A stretch of DNA of 13,972 nt, from the NCBI GenBank assembly GCA_001795115.1, contig MGNI01000019.1:1-13972 (forward strand), given 5' to 3'. Source of the DNA: Chloroflexi bacterium RBG_16_48_8 (GTDB lineage Bacteria > Chloroflexota > Anaerolineae > Anaerolineales > E44-bin32). The position numbers and the translations under genes are program-made. Below are positions 1-6,469 of this stretch, piece after piece; position 1 is the first letter of the stretch; the number at the start of each line of letters is the position of its first letter. The notes under the pieces are model-generated. The model saw only the letters and a list, made by a program, of their open reading frames with translations, did no database searches and was not told where the DNA came from.

Positions 1-517
1 CCACGATACTCTTGCTCTCGGCGTAACTCACGAGTTTTTTCAGTTCTTCGAAGTATGTCGGATTGAACTGCGTGAGATCAAAAGACTGATCATCCGGAGA
101 GCCTGCCCAGGACCATAGTTCAGGCGCATCATAGGCGATGCGCGTGTCGCTCTGTTGCTTGGCGGCGCTAGTGCCCATGTAGGACCAGATCATGAGCACG
201 TTGATGCCACGCGCCGCGAGCGCATCAACATAGCCGTGGATGTTGAAATTCTTGCCGCTCTCCATCCACCCCTGGGTGACCGAATCGCCAATGAGCAGTA
301 TCGGCTTCCCTTTCCACTGAAGATAATGCCCCGCTTGTGCACCCCCCGGATAAATTTCGACCAAATTCGACCCCTGTGCAGAGACAGCCGAGGGATTCGA
401 AAATGAATCATCCCCAGCCGTCCAAGCTGCAGCAATCCCACTTAGTGCAAGTGAGAGAGCAATAATGATTGTGATCGCGAGGATCAATGCTTTGATGTTG
501 TTTCGTCGCTGTTTCAT
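1..517 (-). CDS. Secreted TIM-barrel glycoside-hydrolase-like protein (3' part missing)
   Basis: Only the first 172 codons are in the window; the gene runs off the left edge with no stop. The ATG at 517-515 is preceded by GAAGGG seven bases upstream, a good ribosome binding site. Residues 1-32 form a signal peptide: a basic start (MKQRRNNIK), then a long hydrophobic stretch ending near GIAAAW. The mature part has the look of the first two strands of a (beta/alpha)8 glycosidase. HYLQWKGKPILLIGDSVTQG is a beta-strand with an Asp-containing turn. YVDALAARGINVLMIWSY follows, resembling the region where GH5/GH39/GH140-like and DUF4038 enzymes place their first barrel strands. The catalytic glutamates expected on later strands lie outside the window, so activity and family are unproven. 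The gene starts 41 bases after the stop of the upstream SLH protein and is probably co-transcribed with it. The secreted prediction is secure; the hydrolase call is inference from fold-level resemblance. Confidence 0.72.
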   Translation of the reverse strand, partial: MKQRRNNIKALILAITIIIALSLALSGIAAAWTAGDDSFSNPSAVSAQGSNLVEIYPGGAQAGHYLQWKGKPILLIGDSVTQGWMESGKNFNIHGYVDALAARGINVLMIWSYMGTSAAKQQSDTRIAYDAPELWSWAGSPDDQSFDLTQFNPTYFEELKKLVSYAESKSIV

Positions 518-557
518 GGTTATACCCTTCACATTTCAAAAATGATCATACCGCTTG

Positions 558-2552
558 CTAAGGTAAAGACAATCCTTTCGCCTGGACCATCATATAGGCC
601 CCCACCGCCCGCGTCAGACCTTCCTCTGGGCAGAAAAAACGATCCGGTTGCGTGGCACATGGCTCTGCAATCCCTGCCTCCCAACAGGCATCCACCCACT
701 TCGCATACCATATGTTCGGATCGACATCTTTGAAATAACCCTTCGGCGGTTCTGGCGGTTGGTAATCCTTGCCATACTTCATCCGCAAGTAGAAGACACA
801 TCCTTCGGCGCGTGTATGCTCTTCCTCTGGACAATATTTGAGCGTATCCGGATCACACCCATCCGTGTAGCCATCTTCCCACAGGCCATGCACCCAATTG
901 GCATACCAAGCATCCAAAGCCACATCCGTGAAAACTACTTGGGTCGGATTGGTCGGGGTGTAATCCGCATTATGAATCCCGCGTTCGACAAAAACGGTGG
1001 TTTCGGCTCGATCCATGATCCTCTCCGGGCAATACATGAGCGGGAATAAATTACATCCTTTCACATATCCTTGCATATAAAGCAGTTCGATATCCTGCCG
1101 GTAGGGATGCTCAGGGGGCACATCCACGAAAAAGGTCTCCCCGCCCAGCCCGGAGTTGAACATGTAGAGATCGGTCCCTGCGATCCCATATGTGCTCTGA
1201 TAAACAATGATCTCTCCGGTACTGCTGGTGATGAAATCCGGCTGGTAAGCTTTATGGGATAGATCACCGGTTTGACGCGTGCGATGGCGTACCAGGCGGA
1301 TCGCTTTGCCCGATCCATCCGTAGGAACGGCGACGATCTCTCCCCAATAGGGAGCCCAATCCTGCTCTGGCACTTCGGATTTCACCTCAAAGGCGAAGAA
1401 TACATAACCGTTTTGCACGATTGGAAAACTCGAGGTCTGATATACCCACCGTGGCACATCCAACAATTTTGTTCCAACGCCATCATCCAGGCGAACTGCG
1501 ACAACATCCCCTAAGGCAAGGTCAGGGACGTTAAAGCTGGCCAGATCTGTTGAGGAGTTACCAGCAGTGGCGAAGAAGGTCTCATATCCAAAGGCATCAT
1601 AACCCAATTCATAATGGATGCGTGACGGGTGCACGCGCCGGACGAATTCCCAGGTTGCACGCTGATAAACTTCCACTCCATAACGCCCTTCGAAGGGGTC
1701 TTCAGACCCAGCATCCCAGGCGATGACAACATACATCCCACTGGGGCTGATGGTAGCGTAATCGACACCTGGCCCATTCCCGCCAATCATTCCTACGTTA
1801 AACGGAGATTCGGCTCCTTTAAGATCTTCAAGCAAGTCATAAACAAAGAGAGTGAGACCACCATCGGCTTTAACACCATGCAAGACCCAATAACGGCCAT
1901 CGTTCGAGAGATCTCCTTCCCCTCCAGCGGGTCCGATCTCGGTGTATTCGTTGAACTTATGCAGCACGATATAGTCCATCGTGTTGAGGTCATATAAGCG
2001 GACCTCGTTGCCATCATATTTGTAAAAATGCTGCACGGGATCGAATTGCATCTTGGCTCCTCCAGAGGTGTAATAATCCGCTCGTGGCCAACGCATCCAC
2101 CAGGGGCGGACGCCCTGTCCACTGAGCGGCTTAATTTTCTCCCCGGTAAGACCATCCATCAGGTAGGTGATGTTATCGTCTACAGCCAAGAAATAGGAAT
2201 TGTCAATATTGAAATAGGAGATCTCACTATTCGTCATCTGCGCCTTGCTTGAATCTGTGAGGTGTTTCACCTCGGTGCCGAAGGTTTCATCGCAATAGCT
2301 GCCCCCGATGGGAGGAGGGGTGAAGGTGCTGTATTCAGGAGGGAGGAGGGTGTCCTGGGAGGTCCGCAACTCCGTCGGCATGCAGGCTGCCAAACTGTGA
2401 ATGCCCGGCAGAATCTCATCGCGAGAATCCGATGGGATAACATCAGCCAGGACCGCATCCGTCCCCCATGATGCGTTACTGAGGCATGTAAACACCAAAA
2501 TAAACGCGCCGAGAATAGATAGACTGTAGATGGCTCTTTTCAATAAACTCAT
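558..2552 (-). CDS. Secreted beta-propeller-like protein with three C-terminal SLH repeats
   Basis: This 664-residue protein begins with a signal peptide (MSLLKRAIYSLSILGAFILV..., cleavage near residue 30). Residues about 75-470 are rich in short beta-strands with repeated 'ISPSGMYVVI' and 'LSNDGRYWVLHG' type blades, the pattern of TolB/WD40-like propellers. Some secreted propellers are sugar lyases or binding proteins, but no catalytic signature was recognised. Residues 473-538, 539-605 and 606-664 are three S-layer homology repeats, each with an F-x-D-V start, a W/Y-rich helix and a CPE-(x)n-R-A end (YCPERIMDRAE, YCPEEEHTRAE, FCPEEGLTRAV). SLH repeats normally bind cell-wall or S-layer secondary polymers, so the protein is likely held at the cell surface. 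Each SLH repeat has two Cys in the GC...YCP arrangement common in Anaerolineae. The ribosome binding site is weak (GGGAG is 13 bases from the ATG). The neighbouring frameshifted SLH gene (2793-3262) is a paralogue of the C-terminal region. Confidence 0.88.
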   Translation of the reverse strand: MSLLKRAIYSLSILGAFILVFTCLSNASWGTDAVLADVIPSDSRDEILPGIHSLAACMPTELRTSQDTLLPPEYSTFTPPPIGGSYCDETFGTEVKHLTDSSKAQMTNSEISYFNIDNSYFLAVDDNITYLMDGLTGEKIKPLSGQGVRPWWMRWPRADYYTSGGAKMQFDPVQHFYKYDGNEVRLYDLNTMDYIVLHKFNEYTEIGPAGGEGDLSNDGRYWVLHGVKADGGLTLFVYDLLEDLKGAESPFNVGMIGGNGPGVDYATISPSGMYVVIAWDAGSEDPFEGRYGVEVYQRATWEFVRRVHPSRIHYELGYDAFGYETFFATAGNSSTDLASFNVPDLALGDVVAVRLDDGVGTKLLDVPRWVYQTSSFPIVQNGYVFFAFEVKSEVPEQDWAPYWGEIVAVPTDGSGKAIRLVRHRTRQTGDLSHKAYQPDFITSSTGEIIVYQSTYGIAGTDLYMFNSGLGGETFFVDVPPEHPYRQDIELLYMQGYVKGCNLFPLMYCPERIMDRAETTVFVERGIHNADYTPTNPTQVVFTDVALDAWYANWVHGLWEDGYTDGCDPDTLKYCPEEEHTRAEGCVFYLRMKYGKDYQPPEPPKGYFKDVDPNIWYAKWVDACWEAGIAEPCATQPDRFFCPEEGLTRAVGAYMMVQAKGLSLP

Positions 2553-2575
2553 CTCTAAGTTTTTACTCCCATCCC

Positions 2576-2604
2576 ATTATAGAGGCTGGAGGTTCTCAAC
2601 TATA
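2576..2604 (-). promoter_or_regulatory. Possible promoter of the SLH propeller gene
   Basis: On the minus strand a perfect -10 hexamer TATAAT lies at 2581-2576, leaving a leader of roughly 17-20 bases before the ATG at 2552. The hexamer at the expected -35 position (about 2604-2599, TATAGT) is poor. A better TTGAGA sits only 12 bases from the -10. The call rests on the -10 match alone and on its placement in the gap before the gene. Confidence 0.25.
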
Positions 2605-2792
2605 GAGGACATAAGTACCTTCGAAATAATCTCATTTGGGTGTAACGCTGTCCAACAGCAATACTCTTTTAGAGGACTTTTCTTATGACGCTCGATCGAC
2701 CAGCCCTAATGAAAACTCGATATTGCCTCAGCGTGCCCTGCTTTACTACCCGTATTTACGCTCCATGCAGGAAATAACCGCCCGCATGCATT

Positions 2793-3262
2793 TCACTTTA
2801 ACCCCTTGGCTTGATACATCCTATAAGCCGCCACCTCACGCTTGAGCCTTTCCTCTGGGCACAAACTTAATGGATTCGTCCTACCTGGTTCGACGATCCC
2901 TGCATCCTGGGCGGCATCGATCCACTTGCCAGCCCAATTCTGGTAATCCACATCGCTGAAATAATGCTTCGCTTCCGGTGGCTGGTAGTCCGCTCCGTAC
3001 ATCATCTGGAAGAAGTAATCCACAGCTTCCTTGCGTTTGTGCCACTGGGTAGGGCAGAAGATGAGCGGATTGGTGCCGCGCATCCCGTCACATACCCCAA
3101 GCAGCAAAGGGCTTCGATATAAGGAAAATAGGGGTTGTCTGGTGGCACATCGACAAAGCTCTGTGATGCAGCGGTCGCAGTTAAAACTTGATTGCCAATT
3201 ACGCTAGCAACCATCCTAATCAAGGGTAGGATTGCCACACCTCGTTTTCGTATATTCTTCAC
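2793..3262 (-). pseudogene. Frameshifted short SLH-repeat secreted protein
   Basis: The reading frame opens at a GTG (3262-3260) and encodes a signal-peptide-like start (KNIRKRGVAILPLIRMVASV). It continues into SFVDVPPDNPYFPYIEAL and GYVTGC, a typical first half of an SLH repeat. At about 3071-3083 the frame changes: the second half of the same repeat (GTNPLIFCPTQ) and a complete further repeat (HYFSDVDYQNWAGKW...SLCPEERLKREVAAYR) continue in another frame to the TAA at 2793. Adding one base inside GCGCGGC would restore a protein of about 156 residues made only of a signal peptide and two SLH repeats. Its C-terminus (RMYQAKGLK) matches the end of the neighbouring SLH propeller protein (MVQAKGLSLP), so the two are paralogues. 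The ribosome binding site before the GTG is poor. Alternatives are a sequencing error in the GC-rich run or a real decayed gene. Programmed frameshifting is less likely because no slippery run is visible. Confidence 0.7.
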
Positions 3263-3398
3263 CCTAATCAGCCCATTCCATTTTGCTCATTAATTTCAGT
3301 CAGGACGAGTTCTTCCAACAATCTGATAAATATCCACCTTTTTAACTCGGACCTCTTTAATATACGAATGGAGTTGCCCACTGTTACCTTTTAGATCG

Positions 3399-4169
3399 TT
3401 GGCAACCAGTACTACCTCTACACTGCAGACATTTTCATGCCTATCACGGAATTTAGACCGGCAGACCCCTGAAATTGTGCAGTGTCCTGCCGCTGCTGAG
3501 GTGATCTCTTTGTATGGGAACAGGTATTGGAAAACCAGAGTACCCAAATACCAACAGGAAGGCTGGGTACTGGTGGCCCGAATGCATCGCCGTTTGAATC
3601 GTGGACAGTTCCCCAAGGATGGATTCAAGTTTGATCTGGAAGCGATGAGTTGTACCTGTCCAGCAGGGCAGGCCATTCAAAAGCCGATCCCACCAAAAGC
3701 CGGAAGGATCGCCCAGAAGATTGCAAAAAAGGGAAGCCATTTTAATGGGGCGATCGGTGAGCTTGGTCAACTAAGACCATTATGTACCCTGGCTGGGCCG
3801 GGAAAAGGTCAGATAGCACATCTACATCCCCAGGAAAGACTGCTCCTAGAAGCTTGGGCGTTGCAGAATAGCCCACTTTTCCAAGAGTACCAGGAGATGC
3901 GGTAAGCTGCCGAACATCGCCTGGTACGTACGATTCAACTGGGCATGCATCAAGCGCGCTTCTTTGGGCGCTCCGAGACCTGTTTTCAGGTCTTAATGGC
4001 AGCAACAATCGCTACTTTTTCATTGATCGCAAGGACAATGCGGGAAATGGGAACCGAGCAGGGTCGAATAGAAACACAGCCTATTTTCTTTTCACCTCTG
4101 AATGTGCTTGTAAGAAGAATTTTATGTTATCTAAAGGGCAGCGAGGCTCTTGTCTTCATTTTTTATTGA
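3399..4169 (+). pseudogene. Decayed IS1182-family transposase (C-terminal part)
   Basis: This is the only recognisable plus-strand gene. The translation from about 3560 carries the C-terminal hallmarks of IS1182-type DDE transposases. First comes FPKDGFKFDLEAMSCTCPAGQ, then LRPLCTLAGPGKG, HLHPQERLLLEAWALQNS and EYQEMR. After an in-frame TAA at 3903-3905 the same frame continues AAEHRLVRTIQLGMHQARFF, GRSETCFQVLMAATIATFSL, and ends at TGA 4167-4169. The family consensus at the stop is normally Gln, so one CAA-to-TAA change explains it. The 'CxxCPLR' cysteines expected before LRPLCT are also lost. The N-terminal half of the transposase is absent and homology cannot be followed confidently left of about 3480, so the given left end is only the open frame. 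No terminal inverted repeats or target duplication were found. The element is surely inactive. It separates the dockerin genes from the SLH genes. Confidence 0.8.
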
Positions 4170-4221
4170 AAATCATCACTCGAAGCCCTGGTTTTTGGCC
4201 TTGCTTCTAATCTAATGACAG

Positions 4222-4250
4222 ATCCGAATCGTCCCCTTAACAATTCGGAT
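4222..4250. repeat. 8-bp perfect inverted repeat
   Basis: ATCCGAAT at 4222-4229 is matched by ATTCGGAT at 4243-4250 with a 13-base loop. No T-tract follows on either strand. It lies between the end of the transposase relic and the terminator of the dockerin cluster and may be part of either boundary. No function can be assigned. Confidence 0.4.
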
Positions 4251-4257
4251 GAAGAAC

Positions 4258-4299
4258 ATAAAAAGAGTGCAGTGAAGAATCATCCACATGCACTCCTTT
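4258..4299 (-). terminator. Rho-independent terminator of the dockerin cluster
   Basis: On the minus strand, 26 bases after the stop of the third dockerin gene, the arm GAGTGCA (4295-4289) pairs with TGCACTC (4271-4265). Three more pairs (GTG/CAC) extend it inward past one bulged base, giving a 10-bp stem with a 10-base loop. A run of five T follows at once (4264-4260). On the plus strand the stem is followed only by CTTTAT, so it would be a weak terminator for the transposase relic arriving from the other side. Confidence 0.8.
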
Positions 4300-4321
4300 A
4301 TAAGACACGGGATCAAGTGCC

Positions 4322-6187
4322 CTATTTGCCCAAGGTGCGATTGATCAGCTCTTGCAGATCCAGGATATTTTCTTTGCTATCACCATTGAGATCAATGCAG
4401 AGGTTGTCGGGGTTGCCCATGAGGACGGCATTGACCATGCGACTTACATCCTGCTGGTCGATCTTGCCATCACCCGTCAGATCTCCGCTGCATTGAGGTG
4501 TAACGGAAGAAAGGAAAATTTCCACATCGAGCAAATTTTGAGGCTCAATCGTTATACTCGCATACTGAGGGTTGAAAGAGCCACTGTTAGCTCCATTGAT
4601 TCTGAGGGATGTGATGCCTCTGGCGATATACTCAGCTTGCACTTTGATCGTTTGAGTTTGTCCGCTATCGTTATACAGGAGGAATTTCTTCGAGTCCTCA
4701 TCACCGGACAACACCAGACCTGCCACTCCATTGGGTAGACCCAAGGAAAGATCGCTGTCATGGTATTTCACTTCCATCTCCGGAAGATCAGCTTCATTAG
4801 GTCGGAATCCCATGAAGGCCGAGAATGCCAGGGCGGTGGCCTGCTTCTCGATGGAGAAGCAGCTGATTAGCTTATCTCCCATGTTTTTCCCGCTGCAATT
4901 ATTCCTCAGATAATCCTGGAATTCACTGTTGTTATCCAAACCTTGCAGTCTATTGATCTTATTGCGGATATCCGAAAGGGCAGAGCTCAGATGATTGCTA
5001 ACAATGCTGATGTCACCTGAATTCCTGTATTTCCACAAATCGACAATAGGCTCATTGATTCGTCCACTGTTGAACCATTCATTAATCAATGAATCAAAGG
5101 CTTGATCGACCTGGTTATCATGCGCAGCTGCCTGAACCGCCAATCGAGCGATATGATCATCTTCACAATCCACAATCCAGCTGCTCCCATCGAATACTGA
5201 AGCTGGGCATGTGCCATCACCGAGCCGCATGAGCTCTATCACCATCTCCTTGGCCGCGTTCAAATAAGTCTCATCTTGGCTTATCATCCAGTACCCGATG
5301 AATGCCTGCCTGAAAGAGCGCTCTGATGGGAAACCTCCATCCGACCAGCTGCCCGCAACCCCTTCATGCCATTCTCCACAGAAACCGGGTTCACCCGTAG
5401 CAGGATTAACTGAGGAGGGAATCACATCATATCCATGACTGGAATTCATGCGAGCTTTGGCATCGATCCATCCGTTCAAATAATCCGACATCCAGGTCTC
5501 ATAGCGACCATTATTCCCTGTTGCGTAATCATCTAAAGCTGCAGCAATTGCCATGGGGACGAAGCGAAGGTTCCAGGGTGAATCGATCCCCTCTGGACAG
5601 CCGGTAAAGATATCTGAGGTTCCCAGCCTGGTACTCAGCATGTGATGAGTATCCCAGTCATACCAATCGACTATACTAGAATCCCAATTGCCCACGTGCT
5701 CCATCAGATCTTCCAGGCGGCTGGTGATCTCGGTGTCCGTCGGGTCGATGTAAGCCAAATTGGCCAACCCCATCAACGCTTCAAGCGTGTGTTCCGTATC
5801 GTAGGTGGGGCTCGCAAAATACCCATTATTCGCATCCCCATTGACAATACGGTGCCAGTAATACATCACTTCGTCGCTGTAAAAGTCATAAGCCACCTGA
5901 TCCCCAGAGGCATAAATGTATGCAGGGAAGTAATAGAAGTACTCAATTTCATCATCTGCAGACCAGATGCTTGTTTCACTGAAAAGGGAACCATCAGGTT
6001 TCTGGAAACTTTGAAGCTTCTCTATAAAGGTCCCTGTTTCTTGAATTAATTGCAATTGTAAATCTGCCCACTGGGGTTTTGGAACGCTGGCGCTAGCCAT
6101 AGACTGACCTAAAAGCTGAGCCATTGTTGCAAACAATATCAAGATTACCAACCAAGTAAACAAACGAGATTTCAAACCTATACGCAT
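4322..6187 (-). CDS. Secreted alpha/alpha-toroid glycosidase/lyase-like protein with C-terminal dockerin
   Basis: The start at 6187 is chosen because AGGAGGT (6200-6194) stands six bases before this ATG and a signal peptide begins right there (MRIGLKSRLFTWLVILILFA, cleavage near ASA, residue 33). An in-frame extension 30 codons upstream has neither. The product is 621 residues. Residues about 37-460 are helical, with repeated W/Y-rich hairpins (YYFPAYIYASGDQ, TYDTEHTLEALMGLANLAY, SERSFRQAFIGYWM). This suggests a six-hairpin (alpha/alpha) toroid as in many polysaccharide lyases and glycosidases, but no family or catalytic pair was identified. Residues about 467-563 form a beta-sandwich-like domain. 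Residues 566-621 are a type I dockerin with two calcium loops, DLTGDGKIDQQD and DLNGDSKENILD, so the protein should bind a cohesin outside the cell. It is the last gene of the dockerin cluster and is followed by a terminator. Confidence 0.88.
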   Translation of the reverse strand: MRIGLKSRLFTWLVILILFATMAQLLGQSMASASVPKPQWADLQLQLIQETGTFIEKLQSFQKPDGSLFSETSIWSADDEIEYFYYFPAYIYASGDQVAYDFYSDEVMYYWHRIVNGDANNGYFASPTYDTEHTLEALMGLANLAYIDPTDTEITSRLEDLMEHVGNWDSSIVDWYDWDTHHMLSTRLGTSDIFTGCPEGIDSPWNLRFVPMAIAAALDDYATGNNGRYETWMSDYLNGWIDAKARMNSSHGYDVIPSSVNPATGEPGFCGEWHEGVAGSWSDGGFPSERSFRQAFIGYWMISQDETYLNAAKEMVIELMRLGDGTCPASVFDGSSWIVDCEDDHIARLAVQAAAHDNQVDQAFDSLINEWFNSGRINEPIVDLWKYRNSGDISIVSNHLSSALSDIRNKINRLQGLDNNSEFQDYLRNNCSGKNMGDKLISCFSIEKQATALAFSAFMGFRPNEADLPEMEVKYHDSDLSLGLPNGVAGLVLSGDEDSKKFLLYNDSGQTQTIKVQAEYIARGITSLRINGANSGSFNPQYASITIEPQNLLDVEIFLSSVTPQCSGDLTGDGKIDQQDVSRMVNAVLMGNPDNLCIDLNGDSKENILDLQELINRTLGK

Positions 6188-6411
6188 CGCTTTACCTCCT
6201 GTTGCCTGAGAGCAAGGGCAAAGAATTTTCCACAAATCATTGAGATCAACAGGACAGTAGTGAAAGAACTCCGCCACTCATCGAAGGTATCATCACCAAA
6301 GGTTTTTTCACTATCACCGTGCAGTCTGCCATTTTCCATAGGAAAGCTGCTTGTGGCGACAGGGAAGAAATCTTGCTGTTGATTGCGATGGAGAGTTAAC
6401 TCCTTATCCAA
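6178..6411 (-). CDS. Possible small membrane protein overlapping the dockerin gene start
   Basis: This 77-codon frame starts at TTG (6411-6409), with GGAGG four bases upstream, a better ribosome binding site than several of the large genes have. It ends at TAG 6180-6178, overlapping the first 10 bases of the following dockerin gene. That is the usual geometry of translational coupling. The first half is polar and acidic (HGDSEKTFGDDTFDEW). The second half has one hydrophobic stretch, FTTVLLISMICGKFFALAL, that could cross a membrane. No homologous family is recognised. It may be a real small protein, a leader that couples translation of the dockerin gene, or chance. The case rests only on the ribosome binding site and the overlap. 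Confidence 0.3.
   Translation of the reverse strand: MDKELTLHRNQQQDFFPVATSSFPMENGRLHGDSEKTFGDDTFDEWRSSFTTVLLISMICGKFFALALRQQEVKRCV
6194..6200 (-). promoter_or_regulatory. Strong ribosome binding site deciding a start
   Basis: AGGAGGT lies six bases before the ATG at 6187 and coincides with the start of a clear signal peptide. It fixes the start of the third dockerin protein, against a longer reading frame that opens at 6277. The site is itself inside the possible 77-codon frame. Confidence 0.8.
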
Positions 6412-6469
6412 GTTTCCTCCAGTTATTTCAACAAAGCTTCAAATCCGACCATGTGCACATCCAGACCAC

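Noticed and set aside
6188..6277. Longer N-terminus (30 extra residues) for the third dockerin protein
   Set aside because: The extension lacks a ribosome binding site and would bury the signal peptide, while AGGAGGT and the signal peptide both point to 6187.
6451..6460. 10-bp palindrome ATGTGCACAT just after the stop of the second dockerin gene
   Set aside because: It has no loop, no T-tract and no flanking symmetry; a palindrome of this size is expected by chance in 14 kb.
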